NCBI RefSeq assembly: GCF_004342165.1
Contig: NZ_SMAL01000003.1
Location: forward strand, 248,001 to 312,000
DNA length: 64,000 bases
Direction: 5' to 3'
From: Natranaerovirga pectinivora
Lineage (GTDB): Bacteria; Bacillota; Clostridia; Lachnospirales; DSM-24629
The position numbers were made by a program, and so were the translations under genes. The notes under the pieces were generated by a model, which saw only the letters and a list, made by a program, of their open reading frames with translations, searched no databases and had not been told where the DNA came from. Positions 35,109 to 44,583 of this stretch are shown piece by piece (position 1 is the first letter of the stretch; the number at the start of each line of letters is the position of its first letter).

Positions 35109-36629
35109 CTATATCATTGCGTCAATCAACTTCTGTTCATTAAATCCTTCACTTCTTTGAATCTCTGCGCTTATTTCGCCATCTCTCATGATAATAATCC
35201 TATCACTCATTCCAATAAGCTCCGGTAATTCTTCACTGATTAACAGAATGGACTTACCACTTTTCTTCATGTCGTAAATCAATTTATACATTGCTGCTTT
35301 AACACCGATATCAACACCTCTTGTTGGGCAATCCATAATAATAATTTGAGAATCAACACCCATCCACTTTCCAAAAACAATTTTCTGCTTATTACCACCG
35401 GATAAAGTGCTGACCAAATGATTTGGTGAAGCACATTTAATTGATAAATCTTTGATTTGTTTCTTAGCATAGCCTGCTTCTTTCTTAAATGAAATGATAG
35501 GTCCAAACATTCGATTAACATCGTGAGCAATACTTACAATATTTTCCTTAACCGTAGCATTTAACGCCAAAGATTCTTTATCCCTGTTTTTAGACATATA
35601 GCCCATTTTATGTTCTACTGCTGTTTTTGTATTATCGATGACTGTTCCATCTCCTAAGTTAACTTTACCGTCAAGGACTTTTTCTGCACCAAACAATGCT
35701 TTTCCCAAGGTGTGCATACCACAATCTGATAATCCACCGATTCCAAGGACTTCTCCTTTATGTAGCTCAATATTAAAACAAAGAAGATCTTCCAAAGTTG
35801 TAATGTTCTCCGCTCGCAAAACCACTTCATCAGAATACCCTTCATCATCAGCATGATAATAATTGCCTTCCAGATTTCGTCCAATCATCATCTGCTTAAG
35901 ACGGTCAGTGTCAAATTCTTCTCTTTTCAAAGTACCTACGAATTCTCCATCACGCAAAACACTGATGATATCACACTGTTCTTCAAGTTCTTCCAAGTCA
36001 TGACTGATAAAAATTACTGTTGTTCCATTATTTGTTAACTTCTTCATTAAAGAATACAATAATTGTCGACCTGTATGAGATAAAACCGTTGTTGTCTCAT
36101 CCACAGTAAAAACTTTAGGCTTCCAGTACATAGCTTTAGCAATCTCAACAAGTTTTCTACCCTGCATGTCTAATCGATGGGTTGGTGTGTCTGCTCTAAA
36201 AGAACTAATTTCAAGATCATCTAGTATTTCTTGAGCTGCTGCAAACATTTTTTTTCGACTAATGAAAAGCCCATTAGAAAACAACATTTCTTGACCCAAA
36301 AATATATTTTCAGCTACTGTTATATTTTCAATAGTCCCTGTTTCCTGGACAATCATAGCAACACCATTTTTTTGTGCCTCTAAAACATCACAAGGCTTCC
36401 ATAATTTATCTTCAAAATAAATCTCACCTTTTGTTTCTTCGATTATCCCTGCAAAAATTGAAGCAAATGTTGATTTTCCACTTCCGTTTTCTCCAACCAA
36501 TCCACATATTACCCCTTTGGGAATCTCAAAGGATACTTCATTCAAAGCAATGGTCACACCAAAATGCTTGCTTAATTTTTCTACTCGGATTAAAGGTTTT
36601 TCGTTTTTACCATTCTTTATTATTTCCAT
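35109..36629 (-). CDS. Sugar ABC transporter ATP-binding protein (RbsA/MglA-like, two NBDs)
   Basis: A 506-residue protein with two nucleotide-binding domains in tandem. The first has Walker A GENGSGKST near residue 46. The second has a degenerate Walker A (GGLSDCGMHTL) but a clear LSGGNKQK signature and an IIIMDCPTRGVD Walker B, as is usual in RbsA-type proteins. It is the first gene of the importer operon, behind an extended -10 promoter and an ACGGAGG ribosome site. Confidence 0.9.
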   Translation of the reverse strand: MEIIKNGKNEKPLIRVEKLSKHFGVTIALNEVSFEIPKGVICGLVGENGSGKSTFASIFAGIIEETKGEIYFEDKLWKPCDVLEAQKNGVAMIVQETGTIENITVAENIFLGQEMLFSNGLFISRKKMFAAAQEILDDLEISSFRADTPTHRLDMQGRKLVEIAKAMYWKPKVFTVDETTTVLSHTGRQLLYSLMKKLTNNGTTVIFISHDLEELEEQCDIISVLRDGEFVGTLKREEFDTDRLKQMMIGRNLEGNYYHADDEGYSDEVVLRAENITTLEDLLCFNIELHKGEVLGIGGLSDCGMHTLGKALFGAEKVLDGKVNLGDGTVIDNTKTAVEHKMGYMSKNRDKESLALNATVKENIVSIAHDVNRMFGPIISFKKEAGYAKKQIKDLSIKCASPNHLVSTLSGGNKQKIVFGKWMGVDSQIIIMDCPTRGVDIGVKAAMYKLIYDMKKSGKSILLISEELPELIGMSDRIIIMRDGEISAEIQRSEGFNEQKLIDAMI

Positions 36630-36677
36630 AGCATAAATTAACCTCCGTAATAAATTTCTAGTTGATTATATAACGAT

Positions 36678-36686
36678 ATTATAGCA
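36678..36686 (-). promoter_or_regulatory. Extended -10 promoter of the sugar importer operon
   Basis: The minus strand reads TGCTATAAT, an extended -10 element, about 50 bases before the ATPase start codon. A TTGGAA lies 15 bases further upstream, so the -35 is poor. Confidence 0.6.
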
Positions 36687-36827
36687 CATTAATTCCTGTT
36701 CCAATAGAATAAAACAATTTATACTAGTATTATTTTAATATTATTTTTGTTTGTTTGTTTTATTTTTACTACTTTATTCCTTTTACAAAAATAAATATTG
36801 TAATTTTATAGAAATTATTCTTACATT

Positions 36828-39056
36828 TTACTTTTTTGGAATTTTAATCAACTGACTGTTAATCTCCAAAATTGCCTCTTCTGAAAAATGATTTCGCATT
36901 TTATCAAAGACCCACATTAAAGTTATTGGTGATCCTGGGGAGGAGCGTTTAACAACTTGGGGCACTTTTTCTTCTAACACCCTCCAAGCCTCTTTGCTTT
37001 CCATTAAATCACCAATCTTATCCTTAATAGAATAATAACCTTCAGGAAAAAAGTCTAATTCACCTTTCTCCTGAGTAAACCAATTTTCTACATTAAGTCC
37101 TGGATTGGGATCAACAAAAACATAAGATTCATCTTTGGTGTCTTTTCTTACAAAGACTGCCATATCTTGATATTCATTTCCATTTTGATTTGCTATTACA
37201 ACAACTTTATTGTCACCCTTTTGCAATGGAACATTTTTAAAGCTAAAAATTGTTTCTCCTTCTAATGAGCCAACTTGTACATCGTTGATAAATAACGTAA
37301 CATTTTTTAAATTACTGTATACTTTAACCGTAATCTCTTCATCACTTCTATTAACGTATCTTTTTTCACAAATATGAACAAAAAATTTATCAGACCACTT
37401 AGCTTTATAAAAATAGAATGCATCTTTTTTTATTTCTCTATCAAAAGTAATCAAGCCTTTACAATTTTTTCCTTTAGTTCCGCCTTCATCACGTATATCA
37501 CTACCAAAATCAAACATATTCCATACAAAACTTCCCCATAAATACGGTTTAGATTCGATAATCGCATATGTTTTTTCATGGTATAATGATTGGAATTCCT
37601 CTGAATAATCTTTTACTTTAGGGTTGTCTGAGTGGAATGCTAAATTACTGTCCGCACCATATTCCGACATACCTAAATTGACCCCAGGATTTTCTTTGTG
37701 AAACTGATCAAACCATTCATCTAATTTTTCAATTTCCTCATAATACCATCCATAATATAAGTTATAACCAAGCATATCTGTAATAAAATTCAAAGGACTT
37801 GGATTTTTAACATAATACATATTTGCTGAAGCCGATATACCATTAGGCATAATGGTATGGAATAGATCATTAAGTTCATGTACACCTTTATACATGGCTA
37901 AGGATTCTCCACCCATGGCGATTTCATTTTGAATCCCCCAAAAACAAATAGAAGGATGGTGACAATTTTGATACACTAATTCCATAAGCTGTTCTTTAGC
38001 ATTGTCTAGCACACCTTCATGATTGGGCATTGACATCATCGGTATCTCAGCCCAGGTTACATAACCTAATTGATCACACAAATCATATACTTCTTGAGCG
38101 TGCTGATAATGTGAAAGTCTTAATGCATTTGCACCAATTTCCTCAATTAATTCAAAACTCTTATTAATATGTTCTGATGTGATCGCATTACCCACACCTG
38201 AAAAATCCTGATGTTTTGCTACACCATTAATCTTCATAGGCTCATTATTTAATATAAATCCTGTCTCACTGTTTAAATGGCATTGTCTAAAGCCAAAAGG
38301 CAGTTTGACTTGATCGTAGATTTTTTGTTCCGATCTCAATGTTGCTGTTAGCTGATATAAATAAGGATTAGATTTACCATTCCAAAATTCACATTTCTTA
38401 ATGATTAAGGTTTGTTTTCTATTCTCTGGTAAACTTTCACTCTTGATTACGACTATGCCTTCTGCATCAAGTACTTCCATCTCGAGAAATAAATCTTCTC
38501 CATTCACAACGTGGCAATCAATATTTAAAACACCATTATCATTTTCATCAACTTCGCTTTGAAGTATAACACCATCGCTACCATAAAATAATAAATCAAA
38601 ATGAGAACTAGGTACACAAATCAAATTGACAGAACGATATAGTCCTCCGTATATGGTAAAGTCACCCATCAGGGGTGAAACGTCGTTAGTATGACCATTA
38701 TCAACGTATACACGAAGAATGTTCTCTTTTTTCCAATCGTATACTTGGGTAATATCGAATCTAAAAGTCGAATACCCACCTCGATGTTCTCCAATATATT
38801 TGTCATTCAAATATACTCGACATACTGAATTTGCACCTAAAAACTCTAAAAATATGTGATCTTTTTGATGTTCTTCTTCTATTTTTAACACCTTTTGGTA
38901 CATACATAAACCTCTAAAATTATCAGTTCCTGTATTCCATGTATGTGGTAAGTTTATCTCAACACCTCTTTGACCAAGGTAGCCGGAGAATTTATCATTT
39001 CCCTCTGTAGCTTTATCAAAACGCCATCCTTTATTTAATGAATATTGTTTTCTCAT
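36828..39056 (-). CDS. Glycoside hydrolase family 2 (beta-galactosidase/beta-glucuronidase type)
   Basis: A 742-residue GH2 enzyme with an N-terminal sugar-binding jelly roll (residues 1-150), an immunoglobulin-like domain, a TIM barrel from about 270 and a C-terminal Ig-like segment. The acid/base is Glu378 in CFWGIQNEI and the nucleophile is Glu465 in LGMSEYGAD. There is no signal peptide, so it acts on imported substrate. It lies upstream of the importer operon on the same strand, with a 198-base gap, and divergent from an AraC regulator. Galactoside and glucuronide activity cannot be told apart by motif here. Confidence 0.9.
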   Translation of the reverse strand: MRKQYSLNKGWRFDKATEGNDKFSGYLGQRGVEINLPHTWNTGTDNFRGLCMYQKVLKIEEEHQKDHIFLEFLGANSVCRVYLNDKYIGEHRGGYSTFRFDITQVYDWKKENILRVYVDNGHTNDVSPLMGDFTIYGGLYRSVNLICVPSSHFDLLFYGSDGVILQSEVDENDNGVLNIDCHVVNGEDLFLEMEVLDAEGIVVIKSESLPENRKQTLIIKKCEFWNGKSNPYLYQLTATLRSEQKIYDQVKLPFGFRQCHLNSETGFILNNEPMKINGVAKHQDFSGVGNAITSEHINKSFELIEEIGANALRLSHYQHAQEVYDLCDQLGYVTWAEIPMMSMPNHEGVLDNAKEQLMELVYQNCHHPSICFWGIQNEIAMGGESLAMYKGVHELNDLFHTIMPNGISASANMYYVKNPSPLNFITDMLGYNLYYGWYYEEIEKLDEWFDQFHKENPGVNLGMSEYGADSNLAFHSDNPKVKDYSEEFQSLYHEKTYAIIESKPYLWGSFVWNMFDFGSDIRDEGGTKGKNCKGLITFDREIKKDAFYFYKAKWSDKFFVHICEKRYVNRSDEEITVKVYSNLKNVTLFINDVQVGSLEGETIFSFKNVPLQKGDNKVVVIANQNGNEYQDMAVFVRKDTKDESYVFVDPNPGLNVENWFTQEKGELDFFPEGYYSIKDKIGDLMESKEAWRVLEEKVPQVVKRSSPGSPITLMWVFDKMRNHFSEEAILEINSQLIKIPKK

Positions 39057-39272
39057 ATCACTCTTCCTTTCAGCATATCAATAATCGTCTTTTATTAATC
39101 AACAATACAAATCTTGAGTAAACTATATCATACTTATCCCTATTCAAGTAGAAAAATCCTCTTTTTATTAGTACATTTTTAATATAACTTTAATAAATCA
39201 TTGTTTTTTTTACCATTTAAAAGTATAATACTATTATAATATTAAGTTAAAATACTAAACAGGAGCTTGTAT

Positions 39273-40502
39273 ATGAATAATAAAACATTAGACTTTATTT
39301 CAAAATTATTATCAGATACTATGAAAGTAGATATGCATTATTTTATTGAACCTTACAATGACCTTTCTACATTTGACCGTTTTCTAAGAAATAGTCTTCA
39401 GAATTCAGAAATCTTATACAACCAAGTACAACGTTTTGTTCAAACAATAGATCATAATACTTTCTACATATTAAAAGACGGCTACCACCTCAATTATATA
39501 TTTTTCTATCCTTACGAATATAAAAAAGACTTAATCTCTATTGGACCTTACTTCAACACTCAGATAGACGACGATTACTGGCTTGAAATTACAAACGAGA
39601 ACAAACTTTCAATGGTTCAAGTGCAAAAACTAAAGGGCTTTCTTTATGGTATGCCGACCATTGATAATAACCTTCATTTAATCTCAATCATAAATAATAT
39701 TGTTCATTATATTAATCCTGAAACAGAACCATATACAGTAAAATATCATGAAATGTCAAATAAAAAAAATGGTGATGATTTGTATCAGCCAAAAAATGAT
39801 TTTGATGTTTATGCCAATCGGGTTTTTGAACGATATAAAACGGAGCAAAGACTATTAAAATACATCAGTAACGGAGATCAAAAAAGTGCATTAGCTGAAG
39901 CAGAAAAGTTCGTTAGTGCCCCTTTTGAACCTAGGTTAAAAAACTCTTTACGGAATCTAAAATATTTACTTAGCACTGCCAATGCTTTATTTAGAAAATC
40001 TATAGAAAGAAACGAAATTCACCCAATATATCTTCATGAGATTTCTAGTAAATTTGTTAATCAAATTGAAAATGCTTCTACAAGTACCGCCTTAAACAAC
40101 TTGTATGAAAAAATGATTCGAGACTATTGTCTATTAGTACGAAATAAATCAACCAATCAATATTCACCAACGGTTCGTCAGATCTTACACCATATTGAGT
40201 TCAATCTTGATTCAAAACTCAATCTAAACGATCTTGCTGAAAAATATAATTTATCTGTTCCGTATTTATCCAGTCTCTTTAAAAAAGAAGTAGGGATAAC
40301 AATTATCAAGTACATTAATCAATTACGTATTCAAACCGCTATTAAGCTCCTGAATACCAGTTTATTGTCCATTCAAGAGATTGCTTCTTTTGTTGGTATA
40401 TATGATTTTAATTACTTTACAAAAATTTTCAAGAAAGAAACTGGTATTACACCAAGTGATTATAGAAAGAATCTATTCTGCGATACCGATGATGAAGAAT
40501 AA
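39273..40502 (+). CDS. AraC-family transcriptional regulator
   Basis: A 409-residue regulator with a divergent N-terminal part and a C-terminal AraC DNA-binding domain (about residues 305-402) containing two helix-turn-helix units: LNLNDLAEKYNLSVPYLSSL and IQEIASFVGIYDFNYFTKIF, closing with GITPSDYR. It is divergent from the GH2 gene and probably activates it and the importer operon in response to a sugar. The AGGAGC site fits the ATG at 39273; a TTG two codons earlier is less likely. Confidence 0.88.
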   Translation: MNNKTLDFISKLLSDTMKVDMHYFIEPYNDLSTFDRFLRNSLQNSEILYNQVQRFVQTIDHNTFYILKDGYHLNYIFFYPYEYKKDLISIGPYFNTQIDDDYWLEITNENKLSMVQVQKLKGFLYGMPTIDNNLHLISIINNIVHYINPETEPYTVKYHEMSNKKNGDDLYQPKNDFDVYANRVFERYKTEQRLLKYISNGDQKSALAEAEKFVSAPFEPRLKNSLRNLKYLLSTANALFRKSIERNEIHPIYLHEISSKFVNQIENASTSTALNNLYEKMIRDYCLLVRNKSTNQYSPTVRQILHHIEFNLDSKLNLNDLAEKYNLSVPYLSSLFKKEVGITIIKYINQLRIQTAIKLLNTSLLSIQEIASFVGIYDFNYFTKIFKKETGITPSDYRKNLFCDTDDEE

Positions 40503-40582
40503 TCTTAAGCCGATTCATTTTATTTACAAATAGGAGCTTAAATTATATAAGGCTTGTTATTATAAATTCTTTATATCATAAA

Positions 40583-40625
40583 TAACCCACTAACTTCCAA
40601 CCAAATTGTTAGAAATTAGTGGGTA
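40583..40625. terminator. Stem-loop between araC-type gene and DUF438 gene
   Basis: Arms TAACCCACTAA and TTAGTGGGTA pair almost perfectly across a 22-base loop, between two convergent genes. Flanking T-runs are short. Confidence 0.55.
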
Positions 40626-40645
40626 AATTTATGAGGTAAAATATT

Positions 40646-42418
40646 TTATACACTCTTTGCTTCTATTGCTTTTGTAATTTTGTTGATTACATCTTCAATA
40701 TCCAGCTCGCCTCTTTGACTAATCATTTCTAATGTTGCAATAGATGACATTGTTTTAAATAGTATTGGATTTTTTAGTTTTTTGAACTTAGGACTTAACG
40801 ACAATAAAAAGTCTTTTACAAAAGGATATTCTTTTACCAATTCTCCTATAATCGTATCTTTTGTGATGCCATAAGAATTATTGGATTCTACTTTATCATT
40901 TGTATTTTTATCTTGACCTTCTTTATTATCTTTATTCCAAGAGAGTAATCTTTGACTGCCTTCTAAGCTTCTAATTCTTGTTACATCTTGCATCATTTCT
41001 AAAACGCCTCTAAAGTTACCTTCTTCATCTCTTACGGCAGTATAGATGATATAGATGAATTTGCCACCTAACTCTAGCCAAAACTCCGCTTCATCTTGTT
41101 CACCTGATTTGAAGGCTTTGATGATTTCTTCAACTGTGCCCACACTTTCTCTTGGATGACAATTTTGAACTTTTCTACCAATAACTCCTGGACTTCTAGG
41201 AAATACCCTATGCTTTGTATCACTATAGAATTTTACAACTTCATTTTCATCGACATAAGATAAGTCTACATTCAAATGTTTGAAAATCAAGTTAATCTGT
41301 TCAAGCGTCATCTTCCCTTGGCTTACGTCTAATACTTCGTTTGAATCTTTTGTTTTACCTAATACACCGTGTTTTTGAAGCAAACTTGCTAAATCTTTTA
41401 TCAATTCATTATTTGAACTTATTTCAGTTTTGACATCTTTTTCATCGCCATAAGATACTGGTGTTTCTATTAAGCAATACCCTATCTCATCATCGCCTTT
41501 TCTCATTTTAACAAAGTCTTCCTCCTCTAATAGGTCCATAGAAGTTGGAAATAAAATTTCTTCCTCTTTAATCATCATATCTTCAACCATCTCTATGACT
41601 TCATTCTGAATATCAAAAAACCCTTGATCTTGATCTGAATCCAAAAATCCTTTTGCTTTTTTAATAATGTCTCTAATGTTATTATCTAAAGTCCACATCA
41701 CTTTTGAGGGTTTGTCAAATCCTTTGCTTTCTAATGCCGCAAAAAGTTGATTTTGCTTTCTTGCAAAATGTATATTGATTTCACTTAGTTTTTCATATAA
41801 TTCAGCCCATTGATTTTTAATGAATTTTTTAGTTTGCATTTCTTTCATCTCTGCTAATACGTTTCTAATGGCTTTAATTTCAAGTAAGTATGTGTGTATA
41901 GGATGCCCCTCTGGAAGGTCTAAACCGTCACTCACCAATACGCCTTCAGATATATCTAAGATTTCGTCCATTCTTTCAGCCAATTCATCATCTGTAATAG
42001 CATATTGTTGTAAATATTGCTCACATATAGCAAATTCTTGTGCTGTTACCTTTCCCACTTTCTTCATCTGGTCTTTTGCTTCTTGTAAAGAAATAATTCC
42101 TTTAAGGTATTTTACTTTTATATCAATGATTTTCTCAATTTTTTTATCGTCTAAATCCAGATGTTCTCCCATTTGAATCTTTTCCAATTGTTTTTTAGGC
42201 GTAAAATACACATGATATTCTTCATCACTCACTTTTTCTACTACCTTATCAAAGCCTTTATCTTCCATCATTTTGTACATTGGAAATGGTTCAAAGTCTT
42301 TTATGATATGAATGCCTTCATTTGGTTTTAATTCTTTCACTGCTTTTGTTATACAGTCTCTAAAGGATTCATGTTCGCCACGGCCATCTATTGTTATAAA
42401 CTCTATTTCTTTTTTCAT
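40646..42418 (-). CDS. DUF2249-DUF438-hemerythrin-PAS-DUF1858 sensor protein
   Basis: A 590-residue multidomain cytoplasmic protein. Residues 1-80 fit DUF2249, about 90-160 fit DUF438, about 180-290 fit a hemerythrin-like (HHE) helix bundle with histidines and a KEEEILFP motif, about 370-480 fit a PAS domain (KFYSDTKHRVFPRS, then GRKVQNCHPRESVG), and the C-terminus fits DUF1858. Such proteins are common in anaerobes and are thought to sense or handle oxygen, NO or iron through the di-iron hemerythrin site. The domain boundaries are estimates. A Fur-like box overlaps its promoter region, suggesting iron control. The ATG follows an AAGGAG site. Confidence 0.85.
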   Translation of the reverse strand: MKKEIEFITIDGRGEHESFRDCITKAVKELKPNEGIHIIKDFEPFPMYKMMEDKGFDKVVEKVSDEEYHVYFTPKKQLEKIQMGEHLDLDDKKIEKIIDIKVKYLKGIISLQEAKDQMKKVGKVTAQEFAICEQYLQQYAITDDELAERMDEILDISEGVLVSDGLDLPEGHPIHTYLLEIKAIRNVLAEMKEMQTKKFIKNQWAELYEKLSEINIHFARKQNQLFAALESKGFDKPSKVMWTLDNNIRDIIKKAKGFLDSDQDQGFFDIQNEVIEMVEDMMIKEEEILFPTSMDLLEEEDFVKMRKGDDEIGYCLIETPVSYGDEKDVKTEISSNNELIKDLASLLQKHGVLGKTKDSNEVLDVSQGKMTLEQINLIFKHLNVDLSYVDENEVVKFYSDTKHRVFPRSPGVIGRKVQNCHPRESVGTVEEIIKAFKSGEQDEAEFWLELGGKFIYIIYTAVRDEEGNFRGVLEMMQDVTRIRSLEGSQRLLSWNKDNKEGQDKNTNDKVESNNSYGITKDTIIGELVKEYPFVKDFLLSLSPKFKKLKNPILFKTMSSIATLEMISQRGELDIEDVINKITKAIEAKSV

Positions 42419-42439
42419 AGCATTGCCACTCCTTATAAT

Positions 42440-42454
42440 TGATAATGGTTATCA
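42440..42454. promoter_or_regulatory. Fur-like operator (7-1-7 box)
   Basis: TGATAATGGTTATCA matches the Fur 7-1-7 consensus TGATAATNATTATCA at 14 of 15 positions. It lies 22 bases before the start codon of the DUF438/hemerythrin gene, just after a TATAAAT-like -10, where a repressor would block transcription. Confidence 0.65.
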
Positions 42455-42517
42455 TATTTATATAGTAGCACTTTTTCATTTTTTTATCTGTAACTTACGT
42501 TACTTTCCATAATTTTA

Positions 42518-42552
42518 TATAAAAAAACAAGATATCACTATAATATCTTGTT
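42518..42552 (-). terminator. Terminator of the 6S RNA tandem
   Basis: On the minus strand AACAAGATAT and ATATCTTGTT form a 10-base stem followed by seven T. It lies 15 bases beyond the second 6S RNA and can also work in the other direction. Confidence 0.88.
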
Positions 42553-42567
42553 GTTTGTTTATAACAG

Positions 42568-42740
42568 TTCCCGAAATGCCGTTTCCCTGCTTTTTGATCC
42601 CTAGCTACGCTAGGTGGGTGTTCTCACCAAAGCTTCTGCCTTCCTCTACAAACGGAGGCCTGGCATAGACTTTGTGATTCGAACTCCCTTATTAATTCTG
42701 TAGGTTCAAAAATACAGGTTATTCGAACACTTCAGGAAAT
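42568..42740 (-). ncRNA. ssrS: 6S RNA, downstream copy
   Basis: The minus strand folds into the rod typical of 6S RNA, which binds the sigma-A RNA polymerase as a promoter mimic. Closing stem: CCTGAAGTG (42729-42737) with CATTTCGGG (42570-42578). Second stem: CCTGTATTTTTGA with TCAAAAAGCAGG. A large central bubble follows, with a small CCTAGC-GTA-GCTAGG hairpin on its 3' side (42600-42614). Next comes GGGAGTTC with GAACACCC, then AAAG with CTTT and an apical CCTC/GAGG hairpin. It is closely similar to the copy just upstream. No clear promoter of its own was seen, so it may be processed from the same transcript. Confidence 0.82.
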
Positions 42741-42750
42741 ATTTACTTTT

Positions 42751-42932
42751 TAAGATCCAACATGCCGTTCCTGAATTTTTGATCCCTAGCTGCGCTAGGT
42801 GGGTGCTCTCACCAAAGTTTCTGTCTTCCTCTACGTATTGAAGGCTTGACATACACTTTGCGATTTGAACTCCCTTATTATGTCTACAGGTTCAAAAATA
42901 CAGGGTGTCGAACATCTTAGAAATCCTTTTGT
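42751..42932 (-). ncRNA. ssrS: 6S RNA, upstream copy
   Basis: The same fold as the next copy: TAAGATG and CGGCAT...ATCTTA close the rod, CCTGTATTTTTGA pairs with TCAAAAATTCAGG, the central bubble has the CCTAGC-GCA-GCTAGG hairpin (42785-42799), and GGGAGTTC pairs with GAGCACCC, where a G-U pair replaces an A-U pair of the other copy. A near-perfect promoter sits directly upstream, with the transcription start near 42932. The GATGTTCG start and CGGCAT end resemble the ends of E. coli 6S RNA. Confidence 0.82.
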
Positions 42933-42938
42933 TTAATC

Positions 42939-42967
42939 ATTATATACTTAAAAAGTCCTTTTTGCAA
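42939..42967 (-). promoter_or_regulatory. Promoter of the 6S RNA tandem
   Basis: TTGCAA (42962-42967) and TATAAT (42939-42944) have a 17-base spacer on the minus strand. Confidence 0.8.
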
Positions 42968-43309
42968 CCTCTTTGGTCTGGAAAGTTTTGTTTTCGACTT
43001 TTTAACTTAATACTATTATACCAAGAAACCATGATAATATGCAAATATCCTTTTATTGATTTTTTTTTAATTTTAGGTTATTATACAATAGATTATATAG
43101 TATATATATATGTAACTTTAAAAAAAGAAACTCATAAATAACATACAATTACGTAGTTTACTTTTCTTGATTCAAAGATAATAGATCATTATAAAAATAC
43201 CAATAATAAATCATTATTATGTACGAATCAATTTTTAGCATTGTAAATATTTACATTAATTTTCAATGTTAATTATGACTTTCTTTAAATAAATGGGAGG
43301 TTTCAAATT
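42968..43309. other. AT-rich intergenic region upstream of the phosphofructokinase gene
   Basis: No supported gene. It holds the -35 side of the 6S promoter at its left end, and TATATA-rich stretches that may include the phosphofructokinase promoter, which I could not place with confidence. A TGGGAGG ribosome site is at its right end. Confidence 0.5.
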
Positions 43310-44554
43310 ATGTCTTTTGCAAGTAATTGTCTTGTTGCCCAATCTGGTGGGCCAACATCCGCTATTAATTCTAGTTTAAGTGGTGTTATTGAAGCTGCCT
43401 TAAACAACCCAAAGATAAATACTGTTTATGGCGCAGTAAACGGAATTAAAGGAGTATTAAACGAAGAGGTATTAAATCTAAATGATATTTTTAGTGATTC
43501 TGAAAATATTAGAACATTAAGAACCACACCATCAATGTTCTTAGGTTCTTGTAGATATAAATTACCAACCGTTGAAGCCAATGAAAATGAGTATAAAATA
43601 ATTTTTGATTTCTTTAAAAAGTATAGCATTAAATATTTCTTCTATATTGGTGGAAACGATTCAATGGATACTGTTGCAAAACTTAACAAATATGCTATTG
43701 ACAATAGCTATGAAATGCAAATAATCGGAATTCCTAAAACTATTGATAACGATTTAGTGCATACTGATCATACGCCAGGATTTGGCTCAGCAGCTAAATT
43801 TGTAGCGACTTCTGTCTTAGAAATGACTCATGATACATTCTGCTATAATATACCATCTGTTGTAATTGTTGAGATAATGGGTAGAAATGCGGGTTGGTTA
43901 ACTGCTGCTGCTGCATTAGCTCGTAACGAATACAGTGATGCACCTGACTTAATTTATCTTCCAGAAATACCATTTTGCACAGAAAAATTTATTCAAGATA
44001 TAAAAAATGTTCAAAAAACAAAGAAAAATGTTGTAGTAGCTGTATCTGAAGGCATTAGAGATGAAGAAGGTAATTATATCTCTGCTACGACTGCTCCAAA
44101 TGATTCATTTGGTCACGCTCAATTAAGTGGTACTGGAAAGAGCTTAGAAAGTCTTATTAAAAGTCATATGGATTGTAAAATTCGTTCAGTTGAATTAAAT
44201 ATATTACAAAGAAGTGCTTCTCATATTTCTTCTTTAACGGATATCACTGAAGCCGCTCTTGTTGGTCAAAAAGCTGTAGAAGTTGCAACAAATGGTGTTT
44301 CAGGTAAAATGATAGCAATGAAAAGAATCAATAATGCACCATATGAAGTTGAATTTGTAACTGTTGATGTAAGTGAAGTTGCCAATAAAGAAAAAGCCAT
44401 TCCAAGAGAATGGATCAATGAAGAAGGCAATCATGTGAATCAGCAACTTATTGATTATATGAAGCCTTTAATCCAAGGTGAAGTTGATATTACTTTCAAA
44501 AATGGATTACCTAATTATTTGCCAATCACTCATCTTACAAAACGTAATCAATAA
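43310..44554 (+). CDS. pfp: 6-phosphofructokinase, probably pyrophosphate-dependent
   Basis: A 414-residue glycolytic enzyme that phosphorylates fructose 6-phosphate. The GGNDSMDT motif (around residue 115) carries an Asp where ATP-dependent enzymes have Gly, and the lysine in GIPKTIDND is present; both mark the pyrophosphate-dependent type. MGRNAGW, a substrate-binding motif, is also present. The GGGAGG site fits the ATG. The gene is monocistronic, ended by a strong terminator. The phosphoryl donor is inferred from the motif. Confidence 0.9.
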   Translation: MSFASNCLVAQSGGPTSAINSSLSGVIEAALNNPKINTVYGAVNGIKGVLNEEVLNLNDIFSDSENIRTLRTTPSMFLGSCRYKLPTVEANENEYKIIFDFFKKYSIKYFFYIGGNDSMDTVAKLNKYAIDNSYEMQIIGIPKTIDNDLVHTDHTPGFGSAAKFVATSVLEMTHDTFCYNIPSVVIVEIMGRNAGWLTAAAALARNEYSDAPDLIYLPEIPFCTEKFIQDIKNVQKTKKNVVVAVSEGIRDEEGNYISATTAPNDSFGHAQLSGTGKSLESLIKSHMDCKIRSVELNILQRSASHISSLTDITEAALVGQKAVEVATNGVSGKMIAMKRINNAPYEVEFVTVDVSEVANKEKAIPREWINEEGNHVNQQLIDYMKPLIQGEVDITFKNGLPNYLPITHLTKRNQ

Positions 44555-44583
44555 AAACAAAGTAACTTTCCTTTATAAAAATA

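Noticed and set aside
42568-42932. Tandem repeats considered as a CRISPR fragment or insertion sequence
   Set aside because: The two units are about 180 bases long, differ throughout and share a rod-like RNA fold with promoter and terminator; they fit 6S RNA.
42905-43141. 78-codon plus-strand frame upstream of the phosphofructokinase gene
   Set aside because: No ribosome site, AT-rich composition and overlap with the 6S RNA promoter on the other strand.
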